Positions 54,403 through 63,652 of a stretch of 64,000 nt of DNA are shown here, one piece after another; within the stretch, counting starts at the first letter, position 1; each line of letters begins with the position of its first letter. Origin of the DNA: Planctomycetota bacterium (GTDB taxonomy: Bacteria > Planctomycetota > UBA1135 > GCA-002686595). Location: positions 35,507 to 99,506 of the forward strand of contig JANQEJ010000146.1 in the NCBI GenBank assembly GCA_028278425.1, in the 5' to 3' direction. The notes below the pieces were generated by a model. That model was not told where the DNA came from. It made no database searches and saw only the letters and a program-made list of their open reading frames with translations. The translations under genes and the position numbers were made by a program.

Positions 54403-56370
54403 ATGAACCGCACGACCGCGATTCTCGTAGCGCTGGCGACGTTACTCGCCCACATCCTGGCGATCCACCAGAACACCGATGGCGTGTTCGGGCCGCCGTA
54501 CGAGGTCGCCCACGTCGCCTATCGGGTCTCGCGCAACCTGGTGTTCGAGGGCACGCCGGCGTGGAGCACGGCCGGCTCCGTGCTCGAATCGTATCCGTCA
54601 CCGCTGTGGGTGCTGATCTGCGCGGTCGCCACGCGGCTCTACTTCTCCGTCACGCTGGCCTCCCAGTATCTCGGCATCGCCTGCTCGCTCGTGACGGTGA
54701 TCGTCCTGGCGCAGTTCGCGGCCGACCGGCGGGCGGGCTTGATCGCGCTCCTGCTCCTCGTCGTCACGGGCACGACGGCGTCCGCGGCCACGTCCGGCAC
54801 GGAGATGCCCCTCGTGATGCTGCTCGTCACCGCCGCCTTCCTCGCCTATGAGCGGCGCCGGGCGCGCATCTTCTCCGCGCTCTTGGTCCTTCTCACCCTG
54901 ACGCGGCCGGACGTCTGGCTCCTGGTGGCGGCGCTGGCGGTGCTCGAGCTGCGCCGCAGGCGGCGCCTGTCGGCGGACGAGAGCTCGCTCCTGCGGGCCT
55001 TCATCGCTCCGGCCGCGCTGGCCGTCGTTCTCGTCCTCGTGCGCGGCATCGTCACCGGCTCCTGGCTCTCGACGGTGACGGCGGACCTCCTGCGCCCCGA
55101 CGCCGAGCGCTACCGCCTCGGGCTCGATTACCTGACGAGCTTCTTCCTCCGCTCGGGCGGCGCGACGCTCGTGATCTTCCCCACCCTCTACCTCTTGCGC
55201 GGCCGCCTGTCCGGAACCGGGCGGCGGGCCCTCGCGCTCGTCGTCGTCTGGTCGCTCTTCGTGCTCCAGGTGGGCGGCGACGGGCTTCCGTTCTGGATGT
55301 CGATGGCGCCGATCGTGCCGCTGCTCTTCCTCTCGGTGCAGGAGGCGATGATCCTCGCGATGGACAGCCGGCGGCCCGGGCTGGGTCCGCTGACGTGGGT
55401 GCTCCTCATCGCGGGCATCGGCGCGTCGGCCCTGGTCAGCCGCGTCCCGGCCGACGTCGGCGCGATTCCGATCGGGCAGGTGCAGCGAGCCTGGATGAAG
55501 CCGAGCGAGTCCTACCGCCGCACGTACGGCCGCTTCTACGGCCGGCTCGGGTTGATGCAGGAGATCCGGACCGTCGAGAGACTGCGCTCCTGCGCGGTCT
55601 TCCTGCGCGAGCACCTCGAGCCGGGCTCGACCGTGATGACGTCGTGGCCGGGGGCGATCGGCTACATCTCGCGCGTCGAGGTCGTCGACCTTCTGGGCCG
55701 AACCACGCCGCCGCGCGACGGGTCGCGCCAGCGCTCGTGGTACGGGACGCCCCGCGTCGACCTGGCCGCGGTGCTCGCCGAGGGCGTCGACTACATCGTC
55801 CCCTCCGGATTCACCGGCAGCCGGCCGCCGCGCGGACGCGAGATCGCGGAGGCGTGGGTGGCGCGCTTCGACGACACCGGCGACCCCGAGGGCGCCATCG
55901 CAGCGCTGCTCGAGGAGCTCCGGCGGTACGAGATCATCTCGGTGCCGGTGCCGGAGCGCGCGTACCGGCCGGCGGAGATCGCCGACCAGCCGTTCTACCT
56001 GCTCCGCGACAAGGAGCTCGGGCTGCAACCGCACCTCGAGCTCCGGCTCGACGACGGCGGCATCTCGGTCCTGGCCCGCCAGTCCGGCCACAACCTCGTC
56101 GCCGACCTCGAGGTGGCCTTCACCGAGCCCGACGGAACCCGCTGGATGCTGCGGCCGACCGGCGAGTTCGCGCAGGAGGAGCTCGTTCACGCCCGCACCG
56201 GCCTCCTGCTCTACTCCACCGGCCAGCGGCCGGTTTGCCTGATGCGTTTCGAGCTGCCGCCGGAGCTCGCCCGCGGCGAGGTCTCGGCGGTCCTCCAGAA
56301 CCCGAGCACCGAGCGCGATCCGGAGTTCTGGAACGTCAGCGAGACGGTGACGCTGACGATCGGCGGCTAG
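54403..56370 (+). CDS. GT-C-like polytopic membrane glycosyltransferase family protein
   Basis: A 655-residue protein. The first ~370 residues hold about ten membrane segments, the last ~285 are soluble. The layout follows the AftB-like GT-C group. An early extracytoplasmic loop precedes YRVSRNLVFEGTPAW and SVLESYPSPLWVLICA, matching the usual R-x-A-x-N-L and E-G-Y-T-S-P-L-W phrases. LQVGGDGLPFWMSMAPIVPL matches the G-G-D motif. The usual DD in the first loop is missing (PPYEVAHVAYR), so transferase activity is uncertain. The C-terminal part contains GSTVMTSWPGAIGYIS and LLGRTTP, typical of these proteins. Its stop directly abuts the stop of the convergent regulator. Confidence 0.65.
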   Translation: MNRTTAILVALATLLAHILAIHQNTDGVFGPPYEVAHVAYRVSRNLVFEGTPAWSTAGSVLESYPSPLWVLICAVATRLYFSVTLASQYLGIACSLVTVIVLAQFAADRRAGLIALLLLVVTGTTASAATSGTEMPLVMLLVTAAFLAYERRRARIFSALLVLLTLTRPDVWLLVAALAVLELRRRRRLSADESSLLRAFIAPAALAVVLVLVRGIVTGSWLSTVTADLLRPDAERYRLGLDYLTSFFLRSGGATLVIFPTLYLLRGRLSGTGRRALALVVVWSLFVLQVGGDGLPFWMSMAPIVPLLFLSVQEAMILAMDSRRPGLGPLTWVLLIAGIGASALVSRVPADVGAIPIGQVQRAWMKPSESYRRTYGRFYGRLGLMQEIRTVERLRSCAVFLREHLEPGSTVMTSWPGAIGYISRVEVVDLLGRTTPPRDGSRQRSWYGTPRVDLAAVLAEGVDYIVPSGFTGSRPPRGREIAEAWVARFDDTGDPEGAIAALLEELRRYEIISVPVPERAYRPAEIADQPFYLLRDKELGLQPHLELRLDDGGISVLARQSGHNLVADLEVAFTEPDGTRWMLRPTGEFAQEELVHARTGLLLYSTGQRPVCLMRFELPPELARGEVSAVLQNPSTERDPEFWNVSETVTLTIGG

Positions 56371-58329
56371 CTAACTGATCCCGTGCGCCTTGAGCTTGCG
56401 GTAGAGCGTGCTCTTCCCGACCTTCAGGAGCTTGGCGGCGGCGAGCTTGTCCCCGCCGGTCTTCTCGAGCGCGGCGAGCAGGCACTTCTTCTCGAAGTGC
56501 TCGAGGCTCACCTCGCCCTCGTCGTCCCGGTCGAGGCTCAGGCTCGTGACCGCCACGGCCGCCTCGAGCGGGCGCCCGGACGACACCGCCGAGTGCGTGC
56601 CGGGCACGACGCGACGGGGGGTGCGCGCGGGCGGGATCTGCTTGCCCGCGGTCAGGTCCCTGGCGAGCTCGCGCAGCGGCTGCGGCAGGTCGCCGATCTC
56701 GACGAAGCTGTCCTCGACGAGCGTACAGGCGCGCTCGACGGCGTTCTCAAGCTCGCGCACGTTGCCCGGCCACGGGTAGTTCTCCATCACCCAGAGCGCG
56801 TCGTCGGCGATGTCGATCTCCTCCCGGTCGGCGCCGTAACGGGCGAGGAAGTGCCGCGCGAGGAACTCGACGTCCCCGGGTCGGTCCTTGAGGGCGGGCA
56901 CCTGGATCTCGACGACGTTGAGCCGGTAGTAGAGGTCGTCCCGGAAGCGCCCCTCGCGAACCATCGACTCGACGTCGCGGTTGCTCGACGCGATGACGCG
57001 CACGTCCACGTGCTCGACGGTCTGCGAGCCGACGCGGTAGACCTCGCCCTCCTGCAGCGCCCGCAGGAGCTTCGCCTGCAGATCGAGCGAGAGCTCGGCG
57101 ATCTCGTCGAGGAAGATCGTGCCGAGGTGGGCCTGCTGGAAGAGGCCGGGCCGGTCGGAGATCGCTCCGGTGAAGGCGCCCTTCACGTGCCCGAAGAGCT
57201 CGCTCTCGAGCAGGCTCGGCGCGAGCGCCGCGCAGTTGACCGGCACGAAGGCTCCGCTGCGCTTGCCGCCGAAGTGAAGCGCCCGCGCGATCAGCTCCTT
57301 GCCCGTGCCGGAGGCGCCGGTGATCAGGACGCTGCTGTCGCTCCGCGCCACCTTGGCGACGCGCCTGCGCAGATCGAGCATGACCTTGCTGTGGCCCATG
57401 ATCCCGCTGGGATGGAACGCGTTGCGGGCGGCCTCGAGCAGCGGCCCGAGCTCGCGCTTCGGGATCCCCTGCTCCTGCAGCCGCAGCATCTCCGCCGCGA
57501 CCTGACGCTTTCCGGCATCGAGCAGCAGGACGGCGCGAAGGCCCTCCTCGGCCGCTCCGGAGATCGGCACCAGCGGCATCACCGAGGCGGAGAGCGAACG
57601 CGTCGCCTGGCCGCCGCTGATCGAGAGGTCGAAGCGGAAACCCTCGCGCGGCTCGGTCCGGGCGTCGCGCACGAACGCCTCCAGTCCGGAGGCCGGCGCG
57701 ATGCTGCCGAGGTTCTTGCCCGCCAGGTCCTTGCCCAGGATGTCGATCGCGCCGCGGTCGGCGAAACGGACGACCCCGAGGTGGTCCACGAGGAGCATCC
57801 CGTCCGGACGGCCGGCGGCGAGCTCGCGGAAGACGAGGGAGCGGTTGCCCGTCTCGCGCAGCGCGACCTCGAGGTCGGCGCCGCGCTGGCGTTCCTCGGA
57901 CAGGCGCCGGTTCTGCTCCTCGAGCAGCCGGTTCTGCATCCCGAGGTCGTCCTGCAGGGACTTGATGTTCAGCATCGCCCGCACGACGTCCTCGAGCAGC
58001 GGCAGGTCGCCCTTGATCAGGAACGACTCGCAGCCCGCCTCGTAGCCGCGGTGGAGATCCTCGCGCCCCTTGAGCTGACCGCTGATCAGCACGACGGGGA
58101 TGCCGTGCATCTGCGGTATGGTCTTGATGCGCCGGCAGACCTCGTAGCCGTCGATGCCGGAGCCCAGCACGATGTCGACCAGGAAGAGGTCGAACTGCCC
58201 GGCGCGCGCCTCCATGAGTCCGCGCGCACCCGTCGGCGCCGTGACGACCTCGTGGCCCAGGTCCTCCAGCCGGTTCTTGAACAGGAGCTGCGCCCCCTGC
58301 TCGTCCTCGATCAAAAGAATGCGGCCCAA
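56371..58329 (-). CDS. NtrC-type sigma-54-dependent response regulator
   Basis: A 652-residue regulator. Receiver domain at 1-120 with the phospho-accepting aspartate in FLVDIVLG, the serine in VVLISGQ and the lysine in FLIKGD. Residues ~165-275 form a PAS-like sensor segment (PDGMLLVDHLGVVRFADRGA). The AAA+ domain has Walker A GASGTGKE near 338, the sigma-54-contacting GAFTGA near 384, LDEIAELSLDLQAKLLRALQ, and the WPGNVRELENAVERA ending. A Fis-type helix-turn-helix closes the protein (LAAAKLLKVGKSTLYRKLKA). The start is TTG at 58329, chosen for its strong GGGGAGG ribosome site 6 nt upstream. No cognate kinase lies alongside. Confidence 0.92.
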   Translation of the reverse strand: MGRILLIEDEQGAQLLFKNRLEDLGHEVVTAPTGARGLMEARAGQFDLFLVDIVLGSGIDGYEVCRRIKTIPQMHGIPVVLISGQLKGREDLHRGYEAGCESFLIKGDLPLLEDVVRAMLNIKSLQDDLGMQNRLLEEQNRRLSEERQRGADLEVALRETGNRSLVFRELAAGRPDGMLLVDHLGVVRFADRGAIDILGKDLAGKNLGSIAPASGLEAFVRDARTEPREGFRFDLSISGGQATRSLSASVMPLVPISGAAEEGLRAVLLLDAGKRQVAAEMLRLQEQGIPKRELGPLLEAARNAFHPSGIMGHSKVMLDLRRRVAKVARSDSSVLITGASGTGKELIARALHFGGKRSGAFVPVNCAALAPSLLESELFGHVKGAFTGAISDRPGLFQQAHLGTIFLDEIAELSLDLQAKLLRALQEGEVYRVGSQTVEHVDVRVIASSNRDVESMVREGRFRDDLYYRLNVVEIQVPALKDRPGDVEFLARHFLARYGADREEIDIADDALWVMENYPWPGNVRELENAVERACTLVEDSFVEIGDLPQPLRELARDLTAGKQIPPARTPRRVVPGTHSAVSSGRPLEAAVAVTSLSLDRDDEGEVSLEHFEKKCLLAALEKTGGDKLAAAKLLKVGKSTLYRKLKAHGIS

Positions 58330-58516
58330 TGAACACCTCCCCGAGTCCGTGCCCCGCGATGCGCTTCTCTCTGAATTGACATGCGCTGCCCTTCGACACG
58401 CCGACGCGCTCCCGGGACCGCGGGGGGCCGGCCGCCCTGGGACGCCCTAATCTTGGCACGCGCGATCCCGGATCAGGGACCCACCAAGTTCCACATCGGA
58501 GCCTAAGTTCCCGATT

Positions 58517-59716
58517 ATGGGAAAGATCCGGCCGATCTACCCGCCGTCCGTCCTGGAAGCTCTGGAAAACCTGGATCCGGAGCTCGGGTCCCTGGAAGCC
58601 TCCCGAGCGCTGCGCCGGACGCTCTCCCCCGAGGCAGCGCGGCAGGCGGCCGAGCTCCACGAGCTGCGCCGGCGGGCGGCGGGGAAGCTGGAAGGCGCGG
58701 CTTCCCTGCTCCTGACCCGCCGGGGGCTGGAGCAGGCGAGCGACCGCCGCGTGGCGGCCGCGCGGGCGGCGCGGATGGCCGAGGGCGCGCCCGGCGGCCG
58801 GGTCTGGGACGCGACGTGCGGCATCGGGGGCGACGCTCTCGCCCTCGCGGCGGCGGGGCTCTCCGTCCTGGCGTCGGACGTCGATCCGACGGCGACGGCC
58901 CTGGCCGCGAGGAACCTGCGCCGGGCGGGCCGGGGCGGTTGGGCGGCGCGCGCGAGCCTGACGGCGCCTCCGCTGCGCGCCGGCGCCGTCGACTTCCTGT
59001 GCGCGGACCCCGACCGGCGCGCCGGCCGGGAGAGCGGTCGGGTGGGATCGCCGGAGGCCTGGTCGCCGCGCCTGTCGGAGGTTCTCGCGGCGGTGCGCGG
59101 CTTCCGGGGGGCCTGCGTGAAGCTCCCACCCGCCTTCGAGCCCGAGGTCGCGCTCGGGGATCTCCCCCACTCGTGGCAGTGGGTCAGCCTCGCCGGGGAG
59201 CTCAAGGAGGTCGCTCTCTGGACCGGCGCTCTCGCCCGGCCGGGCTCCGGGCGCGAGGTCCTCGCCCTCGACCGCGACGGTGGCGCCGCGCGCTACGCCG
59301 GCGAGCCCGTTGAGGTCTCCCACCTCGCCCCGGCCGAGGCGGCGAGCGTCGCCTGGATCGCGGAGCCCGATCCCGCGGTCCTCCGCGCCGGCCTGGTGGG
59401 CCGGCTGGCCCGTGACCACGGGGTGACGCCGCTCGGGCCGGGGCTCGCCTACCTTGGGGGCGAGGCGCGACCGACCTCGCCGCTCCTGCGCGCGTGGCGC
59501 GTCCTCGGCAGCGTGGCGGTCGACCGGCGCCGCGTGCGCGCGCTCCTGGGCGAGCACGACGTCGGCCCCCTCACCGTGAAGAAGCGGGGGCATCCCGACC
59601 CGGCAGAAACCCTCGCCAGGCGCTTGCGAGGCCCGGGGCGCCGCCGTGGTGTGTTGCTCGTCGCGCGACTGGAGCAGGGGCATCGCGCCTATCTGGTCGA
59701 AAGACCCCCACGATGA
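58517..59716 (+). CDS. class I SAM-dependent methyltransferase with THUMP-like C-terminal domain
   Basis: A 399-residue protein of the family typified by bacterial THUMP-like methyltransferase proteins. Residues ~90-200 form the Rossmann methyltransferase core: GRVWDATCGIGGDALALAAA (SAM-binding GxGxD-like loop), the acidic residue after strand 2 in VLASDVDP, and FLCADPDRRAGR as motif IV. The C-terminal ~70 residues (PLTVKKRGHPDPAETLARRL) match the THUMP-like domain. The natural substrate is unknown; RNA is suggested by the THUMP relation. It overlaps the flippase gene by 4 bp. Confidence 0.82.
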   Translation: MGKIRPIYPPSVLEALENLDPELGSLEASRALRRTLSPEAARQAAELHELRRRAAGKLEGAASLLLTRRGLEQASDRRVAAARAARMAEGAPGGRVWDATCGIGGDALALAAAGLSVLASDVDPTATALAARNLRRAGRGGWAARASLTAPPLRAGAVDFLCADPDRRAGRESGRVGSPEAWSPRLSEVLAAVRGFRGACVKLPPAFEPEVALGDLPHSWQWVSLAGELKEVALWTGALARPGSGREVLALDRDGGAARYAGEPVEVSHLAPAEAASVAWIAEPDPAVLRAGLVGRLARDHGVTPLGPGLAYLGGEARPTSPLLRAWRVLGSVAVDRRRVRALLGEHDVGPLTVKKRGHPDPAETLARRLRGPGRRRGVLLVARLEQGHRAYLVERPPR

Positions 59717-61236
59717 CCGAGACCACGCAGCCCGACGAGCAGCGGTCCCTCGGCGGGCTGGCGAAGCACTCGCTGATCTACAGCGCGGCTCCGCTCCTGC
59801 GTCAGGTCATCTCGATCGCGATGACCCGCTTCTACACGTCGCCGACGTGGCTCGGGAAGTCGGGCTTCGGCGTCAAGGAGAACGTCGACCTGTGGATGAT
59901 CGGGCTGCAGCAGCTCCTCGGGCAGAACGTCCTCGGAGCGATGGTGCGCTTCTACTTTGACCACGAGGACGAGGAGAAGCGCGCGCGGGTGGTGACCTCT
60001 TCGACGCTGGTGATCACCGCCCTCGCCTGGGCGTTCTGCGGCATCGCGCTCGTGTTCAGCGGCGGGCTCACGCCGCTCATGCTCGGACGGGGCGAGGTGG
60101 TCGACGCGCCGGAGCTCGAGACGATCCTGCGCCTCACGCTGCTCCTGATCCCGTTCCAGCTCAGCTCGCTCTCGGGCTTCTACTACCTGCAGATCCTCAA
60201 GCGCTCGGGTCTCTACTCGACGCTTCAGACGCTCAAGCTCCTCTTCGAGGTGGCGCTCAACTTCTGGCTGATCGGCGCGCTCGGACTGGGCGTGCGCGGC
60301 TTTCTCATCAGCATGCTGGCCGGCGAAGCCGTGACGACGCTCGGGCTGACCGGCTGGATGATCGCGACGCTTCGCCCGCGCGTCGACCTCGCCGTGCTGC
60401 GGCCGATCGTCCTCTACGCGGCGCCGCTGATCCCGGTCGGCCTGTGCCAGTTCGGGCTGCACCAGATCGACCGCCGCCTGCTCCTCGCCTTCACCGAGGA
60501 GGGCGCGCAGGTCGCCGCCGGCGTCTACGGCCTGGGCTACAAGATCGGCTACCTGGTCAACGCGATGATGCTCGGGTCCTTCCTCCAGATCTGGCAGCCG
60601 TGGATCTTCGGGGTGAAGGACGAGCGCGAACGCGCGGCCCTCGTCGCGCGCGTCAGCACCTACGCCGTGCTCGCGATCGCCGCCGCGACCCTCGCCGTCA
60701 TCGTCTACGGCCGGCAGGCGGTCGACGTTCTCTCCGGCGAGCCCGGCTTCCGCGTGGCGTGGACCGTCGTGCCGCTGGTCGGCGGCGGCTACGTCTGCTG
60801 GGCGCTCTATCAGGTGTCGCAGATCCCGCTCTTCCTCGCGAAACGCACGGGGCGGCTCTTCCTCATCAACGGCGTGGCGCTCTTCGCGAACGTCGCGCTG
60901 AACGCCTGGCTGATCCCCGAGCACGGCTTCCTCGGCGCGGGCATCGCGACGTGCGCGACGTTCGCTCTGCTCGCCGTGCTCGGCATGCTCGCGAGCAGCT
61001 CGGAGGCCCACGTGCCGTTCGAGATCGGGCGGCTCCTCGTCGCCCTCGCCCTCGTCTCGGCCGGCGCCGCGGCGACCTACGGCATCGAGCACGCGCTGGT
61101 GGACGGCCGCGGGTGGTCGCTGCCCGCGACGATCGCGGTGAAGGCCCTCCTCCTGGCCGTCCTCGTCGGCGCGCTCGCCGCCGTGCTCTCGCGCGAAGAG
61201 CGCGGGAGATTCCTCGCCTGGATCCGGACGCGCTGA
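59713..61236 (+). CDS. Wzx/MATE-superfamily polysaccharide flippase-like protein
   Basis: A 507-residue protein with about fourteen membrane segments, belonging to the MOP superfamily polysaccharide-export branch. It begins SLGGLAKHSLIYSAAPLLRQ, a typical cytoplasmic start of this family. QIDRRLLLAFTEEGAQVAAG and YGLGYKIGYLVNAMMLG match the central conserved D-R-x-x-L and Y-x-x-x-x-K segments. LNAWLIPEHGFLGAGIATC marks the second half. Probable role: moving lipid-linked glycans across the inner membrane. UDP-glucose dehydrogenase at 62176 fits a nearby glycan theme. ATG 59713 overlaps the methyltransferase stop. Confidence 0.82.
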   Translation: MTETTQPDEQRSLGGLAKHSLIYSAAPLLRQVISIAMTRFYTSPTWLGKSGFGVKENVDLWMIGLQQLLGQNVLGAMVRFYFDHEDEEKRARVVTSSTLVITALAWAFCGIALVFSGGLTPLMLGRGEVVDAPELETILRLTLLLIPFQLSSLSGFYYLQILKRSGLYSTLQTLKLLFEVALNFWLIGALGLGVRGFLISMLAGEAVTTLGLTGWMIATLRPRVDLAVLRPIVLYAAPLIPVGLCQFGLHQIDRRLLLAFTEEGAQVAAGVYGLGYKIGYLVNAMMLGSFLQIWQPWIFGVKDERERAALVARVSTYAVLAIAAATLAVIVYGRQAVDVLSGEPGFRVAWTVVPLVGGGYVCWALYQVSQIPLFLAKRTGRLFLINGVALFANVALNAWLIPEHGFLGAGIATCATFALLAVLGMLASSSEAHVPFEIGRLLVALALVSAGAAATYGIEHALVDGRGWSLPATIAVKALLLAVLVGALAAVLSREERGRFLAWIRTR

Positions 61237-61292
61237 CGCCTCTCGGTCCTTCGTACGGGGGCTCCGCGGGCGCCCTCGCATAGGATGAGAGC

Positions 61293-61898
61293 GTGGGCGA
61301 CTCGCTGGAGCTCCTGGCGCGCCTCCGGGAAGGCGATTCCGACGCGATCGAGGCGTTGCTCGAGCGCAACCTCCCCGGGCTGCGCGGTTACGTCCGGTTG
61401 CACGGAGGGGCGCTCCTGCGCTCCAAGGAGTCGAGCACCGACCTGGTCCAGTCGGTGTGCCGCGAGGTGCTGGAGCACATCGACCGCTTCCGTTATCCGA
61501 GCGAGGCGGGCTTCCGCCAGTGGCTCTACGTCACCGCGATGCGCAAGATCCGCCGCCGCTACGAGTACTGGGGCGCGCAGCGCCGCGACGCCGCGCGCGA
61601 GGTGCCGCTCGACGACGGCGCGAGCTCCGACCTGCTCGACTGCTACGGATCCCTCTGCACGCCGAGCCAGGAGGCGGTCGCCCACGAGCAGGTGGAGCGC
61701 ATCGAAGCCGCCTTCGACCGCCTTCCCGAGGACTACCGCGAGGCGATCGTTCTGGCGCGGGTCGTCGGGCTCTCCCGCGCCGAGATCGGCGAGCGCCTCG
61801 GCCGCAGCGAGGGCGCGGTGCGGACGCTGCTCTCCCGCGCGCTCGCGAGGCTGGCGGAGCTCCTGGACGAGGCGGAAGCGGGGCCGGCGGCCAACTGA
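61293..61898 (+). CDS. ECF-type sigma-70 family RNA polymerase sigma factor
   Basis: A 201-residue sigma factor with region 2 (STDLVQSVCREVLEHIDRF and the FRQWLYVTAMRKIRRRYEYW segment) and region 4 (LPEDYREAIVLARVVGLSRA, then IGERLGRSEGAVRTLLSRAL). The D-L-V-Q-S-V-C-R-E wording in region 2 is characteristic of planctomycete ECF factors. There is no anti-sigma gene beside it; regulation may be by another route such as a Ser/Thr kinase, as known in this phylum, but none is visible here. The start is GTG 61293 with a modest ribosome site (AGGATGAG). Confidence 0.92.
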   Translation: MGDSLELLARLREGDSDAIEALLERNLPGLRGYVRLHGGALLRSKESSTDLVQSVCREVLEHIDRFRYPSEAGFRQWLYVTAMRKIRRRYEYWGAQRRDAAREVPLDDGASSDLLDCYGSLCTPSQEAVAHEQVERIEAAFDRLPEDYREAIVLARVVGLSRAEIGERLGRSEGAVRTLLSRALARLAELLDEAEAGPAAN

Positions 61899-61906
61899 GC
61901 GGTCGC

Positions 61907-61982
61907 TGGTGGGCGATGGAGGACTCGAACCTCCGACTTCATCCTTGTAAGGGACGCACTCTAGCCGCTGAGTTAATCGCCC
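61907..61982 (-). tRNA. tRNA-Val (anticodon UAC)
   Basis: A 76-nt cloverleaf on the minus strand: acceptor GGGCGAT/ATCGCCC, D arm ACTC/GAGT, anticodon stem CGTCC/GGATG (one G-T pair) around loop CTTACAA with anticodon TAC, variable AAGTC, T arm GGAGG/CCTCC with TTCGAGT. Discriminator A and CCA are encoded (61910-61907). It is convergent with the sigma factor gene, 8 bp away. Confidence 0.96.
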
Positions 61983-62017
61983 GATTCGGGGGGTTGAACG
62001 GCCCGGAAACCGCCCTT

Positions 62018-62037
62018 ACGGCCCCCTGCAGGGCCGT
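62018..62037. other. 7-bp hairpin upstream of tRNA-Val and ugd
   Basis: ACGGCCC (62018-62024) pairs perfectly with GGGCCGT (62031-62037), loop CCTGCA. It lies in the 193-bp divergent gap that must hold promoters of tRNA-Val and ugd. Function uncertain. Confidence 0.35.
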
Positions 62038-62175
62038 GGGTGGCGAGCAGTGCGCGTCACGGTATCCTGCGCGGCCCTTTTCCTCCACCGATCGGCCCCC
62101 CTCGGCCGACGTAGTGGCGTCGCCCCGATGCACCGGGGCTGGTCTCCCCCCCGAACCCTCAGACCGCAGCATTCC

Positions 62176-63477
62176 ATGAGGATCGCAGTCGTCGGCACCG
62201 GCTACGTGGGCCTGGTCGCCGGAACGTGCTTCGCCGAAAGCGGCAACACCGTCACCTGCATCGACATCGATGAGGAGAAGATCCGCAAGCTCAAGGACGG
62301 GATCGTCCCGATCTACGAGCCCGGCCTCGAAGAGCTCCTCAAGCGCAACGTCCACGACGGCCGCTTGATGTTCACGACCGACTACGCGGAGGCGATTCCG
62401 GACGCGCAGGCGGTGTTCATCGCCGTCGGCACGCCCCCCGGCGAGGACGGCAGCGCCGACCTTCAGTACGTGCTCCAGGCCGCCGAAACGGTGGCGAAGA
62501 ACATGACCGGGTACCTGGTCGTCGTCGACAAGTCGACCGTGCCGGTCGGCACCGCGCGCAAGGTCCAGGCGACGGTGCGCGCGAACACCGACCACGACTT
62601 CGACGTCGTCTCCAACCCGGAGTTCCTGAAGGAGGGCGCGGCGATCGACGACTTCCTGAAGCCCGACCGCGTTGTGATCGGCTCCGAGTCGATGCGGGCG
62701 GCCGAGACGATGGACGAGCTCTACGGGCCCTTCGTCCGCACCGGCAACCCGATCATCCACATGGACGTCGAGTCGGCGGAGCTGACCAAGTACGCCGCCA
62801 ACGCGATGCTCGCGACGCGCATCTCGTTCATGAACGAGATCGCCAACATCTGCTCGAAGGTCGGAGCGAACGTCGACATGGTCCGCAAGGGCATCGGCTC
62901 GGACCAGCGGATCGGCTCGCGGTTCCTCTTCGCCGGGCTCGGCTACGGCGGCTCCTGCTTCCCGAAGGACGTCAAGGCGGTCGTGAAGACCGCCGAGGAC
63001 GCGGGCTACGACTTCCGCATCCTGCAGGCGGTCGAGGCGGTCAACGAGACCCAGAAGCGGCTGCTCTTCGAGAAGATCCACGAGCACTACAGGGGCGACC
63101 TCACCAGCAAGCGCTTCGCCGTCTGGGGACTCGCCTTCAAGCCCAACACCGACGACATGCGCGAGGCCCCCTCGGTCGTCGTGATCGAGGAGCTGCTCGC
63201 CGCCGGCGCCACCGTCGCGGCCCACGACCCCGAGGCCGAGGAGGAGTGCAAGCGCCACTATCTCGGCGACCGGATCGAATACTCGGACTCGCCGATGGAC
63301 GCGCTGGAAGGCGCGGACGCGCTCGTGCTGATCACCGAGTGGAACGAATTCGGCCATCCCGACTTCGAACGCATCAAGGAGATGCTCAAGGAGCCGGTGA
63401 TCTTCGACGGCCGCAACATCTACCGGCGCAAGACGCTCGAGGGGCTCGGGTTTACGTACTACGGCATCGGGACTTAG
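62176..63477 (+). CDS. ugd: UDP-glucose 6-dehydrogenase
   Basis: A 433-residue NAD-dependent enzyme oxidising UDP-glucose to UDP-glucuronate, a precursor of acidic polysaccharides. The Rossmann motif GTGYVG is at residues 7-12. VVDKSTVPVGTARKV and SNPEFLKEGAAIDDF follow. The catalytic cysteine C261 is in GLGYGGSCFPKDVKAV. The C-terminal UDP-binding domain has WGLAFKPNTDDMREAPS and ends near the FDGRNIYRRKTLEGLG segment. The frame is open upstream, but ATG 62176 gives the family start. UDP-N-acetyl-mannosamine dehydrogenase is a less likely alternative. Confidence 0.94.
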   Translation: MRIAVVGTGYVGLVAGTCFAESGNTVTCIDIDEEKIRKLKDGIVPIYEPGLEELLKRNVHDGRLMFTTDYAEAIPDAQAVFIAVGTPPGEDGSADLQYVLQAAETVAKNMTGYLVVVDKSTVPVGTARKVQATVRANTDHDFDVVSNPEFLKEGAAIDDFLKPDRVVIGSESMRAAETMDELYGPFVRTGNPIIHMDVESAELTKYAANAMLATRISFMNEIANICSKVGANVDMVRKGIGSDQRIGSRFLFAGLGYGGSCFPKDVKAVVKTAEDAGYDFRILQAVEAVNETQKRLLFEKIHEHYRGDLTSKRFAVWGLAFKPNTDDMREAPSVVVIEELLAAGATVAAHDPEAEEECKRHYLGDRIEYSDSPMDALEGADALVLITEWNEFGHPDFERIKEMLKEPVIFDGRNIYRRKTLEGLGFTYYGIGT

Positions 63478-63540
63478 GTGGGGTCGTTCGCTCGCGGAAG
63501 AAGAAGAAAGCCGCAGAGGAGCGGAGACCTCGCAGAGACT

Positions 63541-63575
63541 CGCAGAGGCGAGGGCGGCTTCGCCGCCCTCGCGAT
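63541..63575 (+). repeat. hairpin repeat unit, copy 1 (diverged)
   Basis: Begins CGCAGAGGCG and ends CGCGAT, containing a perfect 11-bp hairpin, GCGAGGGCGGC with GCCGCCCTCGC around a TTC loop. It is a diverged relative of copies 2 and 3. Confidence 0.75.
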
Positions 63576-63583
63576 TTGAAATC

Positions 63584-63652
63584 ACTGGCTCCAGCGTTCG
63601 GCGCTTTGTGGCTTTGAGGCGCAGAGGCGGGTCGGCTTCGCCTCCCCGCGAT
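63584..63652 (+). repeat. left arm of long inverted repeat, including hairpin unit copy 2
   Basis: Sixty-nine bases that match the reverse complement of 63931-64000 with two substitutions and one single-base gap. The final 33 bases (63620-63652) are identical in both arms and fold into an interrupted hairpin, GCGGG-tc-GGC with GCC-tc-CCCGC around TTC. Confidence 0.85.

Noticed and set aside
56365..56376. TAGCTA palindrome where two convergent genes meet
   Set aside because: It is simply two adjoining TAG stops on opposite strands; too short to infer function.
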